Shown here: positions 40,851-52,947 of the stretch, in pieces
Layout of the letters: each line of letters opens with the position of its first letter
How positions within the stretch are numbered: position 1 is the first letter of the stretch
NCBI RefSeq assembly: GCF_016859125.1
Contig: NZ_CP069338.1
Location: forward strand, 10,233,501 to 10,297,500
Origin: Archangium violaceum
GTDB taxonomy: Bacteria; Myxococcota; Myxococcia; Myxococcales; Myxococcaceae
Direction of reading: 5' to 3'
DNA: 64,000 bases
Made by a program: the position numbers and the translations under genes
Notes under the pieces: model-generated
Database searches by the model: none
Told to the model about the DNA's origin: nothing
What the model saw: only the letters and a program-made list of their open reading frames with translations

Positions 40851-40930
40851 AAGACGAGGTGTGCTTCTGCATCATGCCGGGAGTCGTCCCCCCCTCCCGG
40901 AGAGCCGTCCGTGAAAGCACACCTCGTCTT
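40851..40930 (+). promoter_or_regulatory. 16-bp perfect inverted repeat around the start codon of the beta-helix gene
   Basis: aagacgaggtgtgctt (40851-40866) and aagcacacctcgtctt (40915-40930) are exact reverse complements, 48 bases apart. Between them ccgggag (40877-40883) pairs with ctcccgg (40894-40900). In mRNA the GGAG ribosome site (40899-40902) and the GTG start (40911-40913) would be enclosed by nested stems, and the right arm covers codons 2-7, including a TTA leucine codon, very rare in this DNA. The pairing is certain; translational control, or use as a DNA operator, is inferred. Confidence 0.6.
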
Positions 40931-42743
40931 ACGTCTCGTTCTTCCGCTCTCCGCGCTCGGAGTCCTGGGCGCCTGCGGCCCACAGCTCGGCCCCGATGAC
41001 GCCGACGGAACCGCGGGGCCGGAGAGCACCCTCTCCCTCGCCCTGACCTCGGTGACGCTCACCTCGCCGCCCGCGAATGCTCGCGTGCAGGGCACGGTGA
41101 CGCTCCAGGCTCGGGCCGAGGGGCCCATCCAGAACATCGAGTTCTTCCGTGGGACGCCCCCGGGGACCTTCATCGGCCGAGCCACCCTGCTCAATGGGGT
41201 GGGCACGTACCACTGGAACACCGACGGCCTGCCGCGAGGTGCCATCGATGTCTTCGCCAAGGCCTGGGACGCTCCCGCGGGCCAGCCGGCCAACGAGTGG
41301 CGCTCGGCCTCGGTGCGGATCAACCTCGTCGACGATACGGGGTGGTCCCCGCTCAGCGTGATGACGGTGGTGGACCCGATGAACCACGGCGCGGCGGGCA
41401 ACGGAACCACCGATGACCTGAATGCCCTGAAGGCCGCCGTCAACGCGCTCCCCACCAAGGGAGGCATCGTCTACCTGCCCCCGGGCAGGTCCTTCCGCAA
41501 GACGAACCTCCTCGTCGTCACCAAGAGCCACGTGAAGTTCTGGGCGCCCAACCGCCAGGCGGACATCAACGCCACGGTGAGCGGCACCCCCCGGCGCCAG
41601 TCCATCCTCTGCCGCAACAACACCGGCTGCGGTTTCTTCGGCCTGAAGTTCCGCTCGGATGCGGCGGCGCGCTTCAGCGCCCTCGAGGACCACCAGATCA
41701 GCATCGACCACGGCAGTGACGTGGAGGTGGTGGGCGTCGAGGTGACCAACTCGGCCGCCACCGGCGTCTTCTTGTATGGCTCCCAGCGCAGCTACATCGA
41801 GGGCAACTACATCCACCACACCTGGGCGGATCACATCCACCACACGGACGGCGCGAGCCAGTCGTGGGTCTGGGACAACTTCATCTTCAACGAGGCGCCC
41901 AGCAAGGGTGATGACGGGGTTGCCTGCGTCACCTACGGGCCCGACTCTCCTCGCTGCGGCGACATGGAGTGGTGGAACAACACCCTGCTGGGCTCGGGAG
42001 GGGGACGCGGCTATGCGGTCATCGGCGGCAATGACATCGACATCCACCACAACTGGGGCATCGGGGTGGCGGGAGCGGGTGTCATCGTGGCTTCCGAGTT
42101 CGGCCGCAACGGCGAATACAACACCGCCTCCAGCCAGAACATCACCATCCACGACAACTGGATTACCCGCAGCGCGCACTCCATCGGGCATCCGGGCATC
42201 CTCGTGAGCGGAAAGAACCCGAACGCCGAGCCGCTCACGCACCTGCGCCTGACGAACAATGTCTCCGCGAACAATGTGAGCGGCCAGAACTACCGCGCGG
42301 AGGGCTCCTATACAGACGTGGTGAGCACCGGGCTGTCCCAGGACGTCAACGCCCTCCCCTCGCCCATGCCGACGCTGGCGAGCGTCAAGCTGCGTGACAC
42401 GTCCATTCTCAAGACGCGCGATGTGTCCTTCGTGGCCTCGACCTACCAGCGAGGCCTCTACCGGATTCACGTCCGGCGCAACCCCTCGGGCTCGGGCTTC
42501 CAGCAGCGCTTCGAGTACGTGGTGAAGGGCAGCGCTTCGGACGTGCAGTCCTTCCTCTCGGCGCGACAGGCGGCCGGGGATACCGTGGTGGGCAGCCGCC
42601 TGGTGGGCACGACCTCCTACGCCGTCCTGCTCTCGCCGTCACCTCAGACCGTCCCCTCGGCGCTCAGCGGCGTCTCCTTCCAGACCCTGCGGGCCGGAGA
42701 TAACGATGGATCGCTCAGCTGGCTCTGGGCACTCCTCATGTGA
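40911..42743 (+). CDS. Parallel beta-helix (pectate-lyase-like) lipoprotein with N-terminal Ig-like domain
   Basis: 610 residues. A signal peptide ends in lipobox LGAC. Residues about 40-135 look like a bacterial Ig-like unit (VTLTSPPANARVQGTVTLQA). The next section, about 145-450, is a right-handed parallel beta helix of the pectate-lyase superfamily: GAAGNGTTDDLNALKAAVNA and GGIVYLPPGRSF begin it, and repeated short strands with Asn and His ladders follow (YIEGNYIHHTWADHIHHTDG, ITIHDNWITRS). A SPOR-like or similar tail (FVASTYQRGLYRIHVRR) closes the protein. Probable extracellular polysaccharide lyase or hydrolase, or a binding protein. GTG start with a leader structure over it. Confidence 0.78.
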   Translation: MKAHLVLRLVLPLSALGVLGACGPQLGPDDADGTAGPESTLSLALTSVTLTSPPANARVQGTVTLQARAEGPIQNIEFFRGTPPGTFIGRATLLNGVGTYHWNTDGLPRGAIDVFAKAWDAPAGQPANEWRSASVRINLVDDTGWSPLSVMTVVDPMNHGAAGNGTTDDLNALKAAVNALPTKGGIVYLPPGRSFRKTNLLVVTKSHVKFWAPNRQADINATVSGTPRRQSILCRNNTGCGFFGLKFRSDAAARFSALEDHQISIDHGSDVEVVGVEVTNSAATGVFLYGSQRSYIEGNYIHHTWADHIHHTDGASQSWVWDNFIFNEAPSKGDDGVACVTYGPDSPRCGDMEWWNNTLLGSGGGRGYAVIGGNDIDIHHNWGIGVAGAGVIVASEFGRNGEYNTASSQNITIHDNWITRSAHSIGHPGILVSGKNPNAEPLTHLRLTNNVSANNVSGQNYRAEGSYTDVVSTGLSQDVNALPSPMPTLASVKLRDTSILKTRDVSFVASTYQRGLYRIHVRRNPSGSGFQQRFEYVVKGSASDVQSFLSARQAAGDTVVGSRLVGTTSYAVLLSPSPQTVPSALSGVSFQTLRAGDNDGSLSWLWALLM

Positions 42744-42788
42744 CTGACGCTAGGATGGCGTGCGTCACACCCAACCAAGGAGCCGGAC

Positions 42789-43091
42789 ATGAAGAACGCG
42801 TGGCTGAGCGCGGTGGTTCTCGCGGTGGCAGTGGCAGTGAGCGCCTGCGGTGGTACGGAAGAGATGCCGCTGGAGCAGGGCAACGTCGAGCAGCAGCTGC
42901 CGCAATGTGACGAGAATGGCGAGTGCCCGCTCGGCTTCTATTGTGTGGGTGGTCCGTTCGGGACGTGCCGCCCGGGCGCCGTGGAGGCGATGCCGTATCA
43001 GTGCACCACCGAGGGCCTGTGCCCGAAGGGTTACTACTGCGACGGTGGGCCGGGCGGTATCTGCCGCAAGGGAGTCGTGCTCCCTGAGTAG
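42789..43091 (+). CDS. Small cysteine-rich lipoprotein
   Basis: 100 residues: a signal peptide with lipobox VSAC, a short acidic linker, then two similar Cys-rich units, CDENGECPLGFYCVGGPFGT and CTTEGLCPKGYYCDGGPGGI, each with four cysteines in the same spacing (counting the CR that closes each unit). The units look like small disulfide-bonded knots (EB or Dickkopf-like modules are common on myxobacterial surface proteins). ATG with AAGGAGC upstream. No function can be assigned. Confidence 0.75.
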   Translation: MKNAWLSAVVLAVAVAVSACGGTEEMPLEQGNVEQQLPQCDENGECPLGFYCVGGPFGTCRPGAVEAMPYQCTTEGLCPKGYYCDGGPGGICRKGVVLPE

Positions 43092-43133
43092 ACCCGCTGA
43101 CCTCGAGACGTGAGTCCAACGTCCAGGTCCACG

Positions 43134-43159
43134 GCTCCTGGCGATTCTTCGCCAGGAGC
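43134..43159. terminator. Bidirectional terminator between convergent genes
   Basis: gctcctggcga (43134-43144) and tcgccaggagc (43149-43159) form a perfect 11-bp stem with loop ttct. It lies between the Cys-rich lipoprotein (+) and the pirin gene (-), which converge. No strong T-run on either side, but the stem is compact. Confidence 0.55.
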
Positions 43160-43204
43160 GTAGCCATCTGGCTCACCGGGCCGTGTCCGGGAGCCAGGCG
43201 AGGC

Positions 43205-44230
43205 TCAGCGAGACGGCCGCTCGATGCGACCGTCCGCGTGCCGCGCGAACCTGCCCTCCTCGCGCCCGTGCACCGGATCGTCCCGCTTGTAGGGCCAGCC
43301 ACCGAAGCGCGTGCGCTGGTAGTCGTTGATCGCCTGCTGGATTTCCGCGCGGGTGTTCATCACGAAGGGGCCGTACTGCACGACGGGCTGCCCGATGGGG
43401 CGCCCCTGCAGCATCAGCACCTCGACCGCGCCACCCGTGGCCTCGAGCCGCAACGCGACATCGCTCCGCACGGCCATGATCTGGTGCTCACGGAAGGCAT
43501 GGTCCGCGACCTTCAGGGCGTCGCCCTCGAAGAAGTAGAGCGTGCGGTTGGCCTGGGGGTTCTTCGCCGGAGGCAGCGTCCACGTCGCGCCGGGCTCCAG
43601 GCGGACGGTCCAGATGGCCACGTCGGTGTCGGGACGCGAGGCCCACGAGCGGGGCGGAGGCGGCGGCGCGCGCCGGCCCTCGAGCTCACCTGCGGCGACC
43701 GTCACCTCGGTGCGCCGGCCCGCCGCGTCGGTGAACGTGAGGCGCGGGATGTCCTGGCTCCAGAGCATGGAGAAGTGCGGCGGCGCGTGCTTGTCCTCGG
43801 CCGGGAGGTTCAGCCAGATCTGGAACAGCTCGGTCGGGTTGGGCTCCCCCTTCTTCACGAGCGGGAACATCTCCGAGTGCACGATGCCCGTGCCCGCGGT
43901 CAGCCACTGCACGTCGCCGTGGCCGAAGCGCGCGGTGGCGCCGAGCGAGTCCGAATGATCGATGAGCCCATTGCGCACCAACGTCACCGTCTCGAAGCCG
44001 CGGTGCGGGTGGCCCGGGAAGCCCGGCACCTGCTCACCGTGGTACATGCTCCAGCCGTCCTTGCCCCCGAAGTCCTGGCCGATGTTCCGGCCGTCCAGCG
44101 AGGCCTCCGGCCCCATGTGGTCGTTGCCGGCCGGGTACTTGTCGTCGTGGTGGACGCAAAACAGGAAAGGGTCCGCCGTCACCCAAGGGGGCGAGCCGAG
44201 CGGCAGGGTCTGGAGGATGGGGCTCTTCAT
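43205..44230 (-). CDS. Pirin family protein
   Basis: 341 residues of the bicupin pirin family. The metal site of the first cupin is visible: HPHRGFETVT gives the first two His, with a further His and Glu in GTGIVHSEMFP. The opening PPWVTADPFLFCVHHDDKYP and the second-cupin segment LYFFEGDALKVADH fit the larger bacterial pirins. Members act as quercetinases or as redox-sensing regulators, which cannot be told apart here. The ATG at 44230 is preceded by AGGAAC; upstream frame is noise. Proline-rich APPPPPRSW insertion between the two cupins. Confidence 0.87.
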   Translation of the reverse strand: MKSPILQTLPLGSPPWVTADPFLFCVHHDDKYPAGNDHMGPEASLDGRNIGQDFGGKDGWSMYHGEQVPGFPGHPHRGFETVTLVRNGLIDHSDSLGATARFGHGDVQWLTAGTGIVHSEMFPLVKKGEPNPTELFQIWLNLPAEDKHAPPHFSMLWSQDIPRLTFTDAAGRRTEVTVAAGELEGRRAPPPPPRSWASRPDTDVAIWTVRLEPGATWTLPPAKNPQANRTLYFFEGDALKVADHAFREHQIMAVRSDVALRLEATGGAVEVLMLQGRPIGQPVVQYGPFVMNTRAEIQQAINDYQRTRFGGWPYKRDDPVHGREEGRFARHADGRIERPSR

Positions 44231-44384
44231 GGCGGTTCCTGGTGTAACGATATTCGTAGGATGCGGCACGACCCGTGTGGTCGCGGGCACGAACGTCAGG
44301 CACCGGATGCGAATGGCAGGCAAGTATCGCGCATGAATGCGTTTAGCGACTCTAATCCACCCCATCACCGCTCTGGGAGGTCCC

Positions 44385-44738
44385 ATGCGTCCCGCCGTCC
44401 AGGTTCTCTCGCTGCTCATGCTGCTCGTCGTCTCCGCTTCGTGCACCGCGTCGGCGGCGCTCGACCCCACCCAGCCCCCGCCCCCGAAGACGACGGTGCA
44501 GGTGTGGAATCAAAACCCCATCGACATGACGCTCTATGTGACGAACAGGACGAATCGCATCCGATTGGGCCTGGTGCCCGGCTCGAGCACCCGCACCTTC
44601 GTCATCCCCCCACACCTGCTCCTCTCGACGAGCCTGCTCGGCTTCCAGGCCGATCCCATCGGCGGGCAGGGGCTGTCGGTCAGCGAGGAGATCCAGGTGC
44701 AACCGGGAGAGCAGGTCGGTCTCAAGCTCGGGCGCTGA
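44385..44738 (+). CDS. Small lipoprotein of unknown function
   Basis: 117 residues with a signal peptide and lipobox VSASC. The mature part, TVQVWNQNPIDMTLYVTNRT onward, looks like one small beta sandwich, a pattern seen in exported proteins that sit under the outer membrane. The start at 44385 follows GGGAGG. It converges on the carboxypeptidase gene, whose stop immediately follows. Not recognised further. Confidence 0.65.
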   Translation: MRPAVQVLSLLMLLVVSASCTASAALDPTQPPPPKTTVQVWNQNPIDMTLYVTNRTNRIRLGLVPGSSTRTFVIPPHLLLSTSLLGFQADPIGGQGLSVSEEIQVQPGEQVGLKLGR

Positions 44739-46244
44739 TCAACGCAGGGGGAGCGACACCATCGCCTCGGCGAAGCGCTCGAACACCTGGCTGGCCGTGA
44801 GCGCGGGTTGCTCGTCGATGTTGCCCAGCATCAGCGCGAAGACGACGCGCGGGTGCTCCGGATCATTGGGGCGCTCGGCGATGCCCACGTACGCCTTCTG
44901 CCCCGAGAGCGTTCCCGTCTTGGCCCGGATGAGCCCCCGCGTCCCATTGGAGAGTCCGGTTCTCGCGAGCGTGCCGTCCACTCCCGCGATGGGCAGGCTC
45001 TCCAGCAACGCGTGGGCGTACGGCTCCTTCAGGCTGGTGTAGATGACCTCCGCCAGCCCGCGCGCGGAGGCCACGTTGTAGCGGGACAGTCCGCTGCCAT
45101 CCACCGGCCGCAGCAGACGGGTGGAGATGCCCCGGCGGGTGAGCTCCTGCGCCATCGCGTCACGCAGCGCGGAGTAGCTCTCCGTGCCCGTGCGCTCGCG
45201 GGTGAAGCGCAGGCCCAGCCGCTCGGCGTAGAGGTTGAGAGACTCCTTGTTCGTCACCTTCACCAGCTCGGCGAGCGAGGGGCTGACGAACTCCAGGAGC
45301 GGCTCGCTCGTGGTGGCCGCGGGCACGGCGGCCAGATGCGGCGGAACCGGCACGCGCCAGATGCCACGCGCGGCCAGGGCGTCCTCCACGCACGCGGAGA
45401 ACAGCGCCTGGGGCTCGTCGATCGCGACGCGCATCGACGCCTTGCGCGGGCACTGCTCCGCCGTCGAGCGCCAGACGCAGCGCATGCGCCCGGTGCCCCG
45501 CTCGCGCACGCAGCCAAGCCCCGCCCGCTGGGCGTTCGCCTCGAGGTACACGACGGTGGGGAGCTCGTTGAAGGACGGGGTGTAGCGCACCGTGATGGGC
45601 CGCCGCGGCTGGGACACACAGTCCTGTCCCTCAGGGCGCTCCAGCGACAGGTCCACCACGTTCTCGCGGAAGACGAAGGGAGTTGGGGCGGCGCTGTACG
45701 CGTAGGCCGCGTCATCCCATGCCCAGCCGGGACCGAACAGGCCATGGGGCCCCTCGTCGGCGTTGCTCACCCGCACCGCCCCGAGCCACTGCCGGATGCC
45801 GCGGGCCTGGATCGCCTCGGCGAGCTGCTCGCAAGCCAGGGTGGTCTCGGGGAAGCGCCACGAGCCCAGCGACGGATCTCCCGACGCCTCCACCACGAGA
45901 TCTCCGAGGAAGAGGTTGCCCAGCTGCGAGCCCTCGAGCCGCACCGGGGTGTGGAAGCGGAAGTCCGGGCCGAAGGCGGAGAGCGCCGCGGAGGTGGACA
46001 CCACCTTCATCGTCGACGCGGGCAGCAGGCGCACGTGCTCGTGACGTGCGTAGAGCGGCGCGCCCGTCGTCGCGTCCACCAGGAAGACGCTCGCGAGCGT
46101 GCCCTCGTCCTCGACGGACTCGAAGAGCGCATCCGCCACCGAGGCCACCGTCGGGGGTGACGGCGGGCGGGTCGTCGCACGGGGGAGGCAGGCCGGCAGC
46201 ACGAGGGCCGCCAGCAGGAGCGTCGCGAACGGGGAACGTCGCAT
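44739..46244 (-). CDS. dacB: D-alanyl-D-alanine carboxypeptidase/endopeptidase (PBP4/DacB type), lipoprotein
   Basis: 501 residues with a lipobox (VLPAC). The class C penicillin-binding protein motifs are complete: SxxK as PASTMK (Ser77, Lys80), SxN in KESLNLYAERL, and KTG in RAKTGTLSGQKA. A large insertion between the first two motifs (about 110-330) is the PBP4-type domain, including SLERPEGQDCVSQPRRPITV. It trims or cleaves peptidoglycan peptides in the periplasm. The start at 46244 begins the signal peptide; upstream frame sequence has no signal features. The lipid anchor differs from soluble E. coli PBP4. Confidence 0.9.
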   Translation of the reverse strand: MRRSPFATLLLAALVLPACLPRATTRPPSPPTVASVADALFESVEDEGTLASVFLVDATTGAPLYARHEHVRLLPASTMKVVSTSAALSAFGPDFRFHTPVRLEGSQLGNLFLGDLVVEASGDPSLGSWRFPETTLACEQLAEAIQARGIRQWLGAVRVSNADEGPHGLFGPGWAWDDAAYAYSAAPTPFVFRENVVDLSLERPEGQDCVSQPRRPITVRYTPSFNELPTVVYLEANAQRAGLGCVRERGTGRMRCVWRSTAEQCPRKASMRVAIDEPQALFSACVEDALAARGIWRVPVPPHLAAVPAATTSEPLLEFVSPSLAELVKVTNKESLNLYAERLGLRFTRERTGTESYSALRDAMAQELTRRGISTRLLRPVDGSGLSRYNVASARGLAEVIYTSLKEPYAHALLESLPIAGVDGTLARTGLSNGTRGLIRAKTGTLSGQKAYVGIAERPNDPEHPRVVFALMLGNIDEQPALTASQVFERFAEAMVSLPLR

Positions 46245-46458
46245 GGGCCGGAAGGTACCGTCCCCACTCCGGGGTGTCGACGCTCGGGTGATGCACGGCG
46301 GAGGCCGTGCAGGCAATGAACAGACAGAGGCCTGTCGGGCTGTCCGCCCCCCGGCCTGCCGGGAATAAACAGACACCTTGCCCATGAATAACGCCCACGC
46401 GAGAGCGGCATCTGGTGTCGAATGGACAACGTTTCACCCCAAGCCGAGGGCCAGAACG

Positions 46459-48132
46459 ATGCCTGCTCGATGCCACCCTCTTTCCAGATGTCTCCGGGGC
46501 CTGTCGGTCATGGCCTTGGTGGCTCTCCTGGCGCCCACGGGCTGTCAGGAGCAACCCGCCCAGGGCCCCTCTGGAGGGCCGACCACGGCTCCATCGTTCC
46601 AGCCCGCGCCCGTCTCCCCGCGCATCCTGCTGGGCTGGCAGTACCGCAACGCCATCTCGGAGCTGCTGGGCAACGAGGCTGCCCAGGCAGTGCAGCCCCC
46701 ACCGGACACCGCGCTCAACGGCTTCGACGGAATCGGCGCATCGCAGCTCGCCCTGTCCTCCAGCGCCATTGCCCGGTACGAGAGCTCGGCCTGGCTCGCG
46801 GCCCAGGCGGCTCTCGCCAACACCTCGGCTCGAGGCGCACTGCTCGGGTGTACGCCCCGCTCCACCATGGATGAGGAGTGCCTGCGCGGCTTCCTCAGCC
46901 GCTTCGGTGCTCGCGCGTGGCGCCGGCCCCTGACGGATGCCGAGCTGACCTCGTGGACCGCGCTCGGCATGTCCGCGGCGGCCGCCGCCGGTGACTTCTA
47001 CTCGGGGGTGGAGGTGCTCATCGCCGGTCTGCTCCAGTCCCCCCACTTCCTCTACATGGTGGAGGTGGGCGTGCCGGATCCCTCCCAACCCGGGCGCCTC
47101 GCGCTCACCGGCCATGAGATGGCGACACGGCTCGCCTTCTTCCTCGCCGGCACTTCACCTGACGAAACGTTGCTCGCGGCCGCCGCCCGCGGCGAGCTGG
47201 ACACCGCGGAGGGCGTGCGCACCCAGGCCCGGAGGTTGCTCGCGCTCCCCACGGCACGCACGGCGCTGGCCCACTTCTTCGACGAGCTGCTCCAGCTGCG
47301 CGAGCTCTCCACCCTGAGCAAGGACGCCACCACCTTCCCCTTCTTCACCCCTTCGCTGGCGGCGTCGATGCGCGAGGAGACGCAGCGGTTGCTCGAGGAC
47401 ATCGTCTGGGAGCGGGAGGGCGACTTCCGCGACGCCTTCGACTCGGGCTACACCTTCGTGGACAAGCAGCTCGCCGCGCTCTACGGAATCTCCGGCGCAC
47501 CCGCCACCGGCTTCGCCCGCGTCACGCTGCCAGCGGAGGAGGGACGCGGCGGCCTGCTCGGCCACGCCAGCTTCCTGTCGCTGCTGGCCCACACCACCAC
47601 CACCTCGCCCACGCTGCGAGGCCGGTTCATCCGCGAGCGACTGCTCTGCGAGCCCATCGCCGCGCCGCCCACCAATATCCCTCCCCTGCCCGCCCAGAAT
47701 CCCGGCGAGCCGCCCAGGACGATGAGGCAGCGGCTCCAGCAGCACGTCTCCAACCCGAGCTGCGCCGGTTGCCACGACAAGATGGATCCGCTGGGCCTGG
47801 GCCTGGAGAACTTCGACGCGGTGGGCCGCTACCGCACCAACGACAATGACGCCCCCATCGATCCGGTGAGCACCTTCGATCGCTCCGGCACCTTCAGTGG
47901 CCCGCGACAACTCGGCGGCCTGCTGCGCGCGGATGATCGGGTCCTGCGCTGCCTGGTGCGCAACCTGTTCCGCATGGCGAGCGGCCACGTGGACGAGGCG
48001 GGAGAGCAGGTCTCGCTGAACCAGCTCGACGAGGCCTTCGCCACATCCGGTTACCGCATGAAGGAGCTGCTGGTGGAGCTCGTCGCCAGCGATGCCTTCC
48101 GTTACGCCCGTTCCCAGGAGGTCCAGCCGTGA
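46459..48132 (+). CDS. DUF1592-family lipoprotein (DUF1587/1592/1588/1585 domains)
   Basis: 557 residues. A signal peptide with lipobox APTGC leads into the known domain string: QYRNAISELLG (DUF1587), RFGARAWRRPLTDAE and GVEVLIAGLLQSPHFLYMVE, LTGHEMATRLAFFLAGTSPD (DUF1592), GLLGHASFLSLLAHTTTTSP and SCAGCHDKMDPLGLGLENFD (DUF1588, containing a CxxCH), and a last DUF1585 domain. Such proteins are abundant in planctomycetes and myxobacteria, usually paired with a DUF1552 protein; function is unknown. The CxxCH could bind heme c. The next gene starts on its stop (GTGA). Confidence 0.85.
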   Translation: MPARCHPLSRCLRGLSVMALVALLAPTGCQEQPAQGPSGGPTTAPSFQPAPVSPRILLGWQYRNAISELLGNEAAQAVQPPPDTALNGFDGIGASQLALSSSAIARYESSAWLAAQAALANTSARGALLGCTPRSTMDEECLRGFLSRFGARAWRRPLTDAELTSWTALGMSAAAAAGDFYSGVEVLIAGLLQSPHFLYMVEVGVPDPSQPGRLALTGHEMATRLAFFLAGTSPDETLLAAAARGELDTAEGVRTQARRLLALPTARTALAHFFDELLQLRELSTLSKDATTFPFFTPSLAASMREETQRLLEDIVWEREGDFRDAFDSGYTFVDKQLAALYGISGAPATGFARVTLPAEEGRGGLLGHASFLSLLAHTTTTSPTLRGRFIRERLLCEPIAAPPTNIPPLPAQNPGEPPRTMRQRLQQHVSNPSCAGCHDKMDPLGLGLENFDAVGRYRTNDNDAPIDPVSTFDRSGTFSGPRQLGGLLRADDRVLRCLVRNLFRMASGHVDEAGEQVSLNQLDEAFATSGYRMKELLVELVASDAFRYARSQEVQP

Positions 48133-49484
48133 AGCCCTTCCGTCTTTCCCGCAGGACCCTGCTGCGGGGCGTGGGCGCCGCCGTGGCGCTGCCCACCCTC
48201 GAGGCGATGCTGGACTCGCGAGGAACCGCCCTGGCCGCGGGAAAACCACTGCCCAGGCGCTTCGCCACGTTCTTCTTCGGCGACGGGGTCATCCTCGGCA
48301 AATGGAACCCCACCAGCACCGGTGCCAACTGGCAGCTCAGCCCGGCGCTGGCGCCGCTGGTCAACGTGAAGAGCTACGTCAATGTGGTGTCGGGTCACCA
48401 GGTGAAGACGCCGGACAGGCGCGGCCACCACACGGGCCAGTCCGCCATCCTCTCCGGGTACCCCTTCATCGAGCTGTACGCCCCCAACGCCAACTACGCC
48501 TCGAAGTTCGGTGGGCCCTCCATCGATCAGGTCGCGGCCCAGCACATCGGCCAGGGCACCGCCTTCCGCTCGCTGGAGCTGGGCGTCTCCAAGCGCATCG
48601 TCACCGGGGAGGGGCCCACGCTCCAGTACATCTCCCACAAGGGGCCGGACCAGCCGCTGCAGCCGGAGTACAACCCGGCGGCCCTCTTCACTCGGCTCTT
48701 CAGCGGCTTCTCGCCGGCTCCCGAGCCCCAGGTGGATCCGCGCGCCGCCCTGCGCGCCAGTGTGCTGGACGCGGTGCGCGAGGACGCGAAACGGCTCCAG
48801 GTCAGGCTGGGCAGCACGGACCGCGCCCGCCTGGACGCGCACCTCACCTCCATCAGCGAGCTCAGACAGCAGATCCTCGCCCTGCCTCCGCAATACACCC
48901 AGGCCTGCACCCAGCCCCAGCCCGTTACCCAGACGAATCGGGACTCGGGCGGGAAGGAGCCACTGGAGCAGGTGTCCAAGACCATGTCGGATCTGCTCGT
49001 CCTGGCCTGGGCGTGCGATCTCACCCGCGTGGCCAGTTACATGTTCTCCGGCGGAGTCTGCGCCACGGTGTTCCACATGCTGGGCCAGAGCCGGGGGAAC
49101 CACGACCTCACCCACGACCCGGACCCCAGCGCCCAGGACCAGGTGCATGCTTCGGTGGTGTGGGTGGTGAAGCAGTTCGCCTATCTGTTGGAGCGACTGA
49201 AGGCGACCCCGGAGGCCGGGGGCAACCTGCTCGACAACAGCTGTCTGCTCCTCACCTCGGACGTGGCCGAGGGTTACGCCCACTCCACCACCGACTATCC
49301 CATCCTGGTGGCCGGACGCGCCGGCGGGTACCTGAAGTCCCCCGGCGTCCACGTGCGCTCCACCAGCAAGGAGAACACCAGCAACGTCCTGCTCACCTGC
49401 CTCAAGGCCGTGGGCACCGGTGTGGCCTCGGTGGGCGGTGACTCGGGATACAGCGACACCGAGTGCACCGCCATCAAGGCCTGA
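48129..49484 (+). CDS. DUF1552 protein with Tat-type signal
   Basis: 451 residues. The N terminus FRLSRRTLLRGVGAAVALPT is a twin-arginine signal, so the protein is folded, perhaps with a cofactor, before export. The rest is DUF1552 (PF07586): RFATFFFGDGVILGKWNP, HQVKTPDRRGHHTGQSAILS, and SGGVCATVFHMLGQSRGNHD, which resemble DUF1501/sulfatase-like folds. It starts by GTGA on the stop of the DUF1592 gene, so the pair is made in fixed ratio. Reaction unknown. Confidence 0.86.
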   Translation: MKPFRLSRRTLLRGVGAAVALPTLEAMLDSRGTALAAGKPLPRRFATFFFGDGVILGKWNPTSTGANWQLSPALAPLVNVKSYVNVVSGHQVKTPDRRGHHTGQSAILSGYPFIELYAPNANYASKFGGPSIDQVAAQHIGQGTAFRSLELGVSKRIVTGEGPTLQYISHKGPDQPLQPEYNPAALFTRLFSGFSPAPEPQVDPRAALRASVLDAVREDAKRLQVRLGSTDRARLDAHLTSISELRQQILALPPQYTQACTQPQPVTQTNRDSGGKEPLEQVSKTMSDLLVLAWACDLTRVASYMFSGGVCATVFHMLGQSRGNHDLTHDPDPSAQDQVHASVVWVVKQFAYLLERLKATPEAGGNLLDNSCLLLTSDVAEGYAHSTTDYPILVAGRAGGYLKSPGVHVRSTSKENTSNVLLTCLKAVGTGVASVGGDSGYSDTECTAIKA

Positions 49485-49522
49485 GCTGCCTGTTGGGGCA
49501 GCCCGGGGTCCGCATACCCTCA

Positions 49523-49559
49523 CCCCGACCCTCTCCCAGGGGGAGAGGGAGGGATGGGG
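49523..49559. repeat. REP-like palindrome (copy 2), between convergent genes
   Basis: ccctctccc (49529-49537) pairs with gggagaggg (49541-49549) with a 3-base loop, in the flanking context cacccc ... gggatggggg. It shares the core and flanks with the element at 11621-11654. It lies between the convergent DUF1552 and carB genes, where it can end both transcripts. Confidence 0.65.
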
Positions 49560-49564
49560 GGTTC

Positions 49565-52792
<3,228 letters not shown>

Positions 52793-52947
52793 CAAGGGGG
52801 GCCCAATAGCAACGTTCGCCCCCGCTTGCACCAACCGTGTGAAAACGGTAGCCGGAGAGGCGGAAATGGAGCCTGCCCGGCGGGAGGGGGTATCGGCCCC
52901 GGGCGCCGGGTCCTCTGCTAGTCTGGGCTCTGTTTTCCGGAGGTTTC

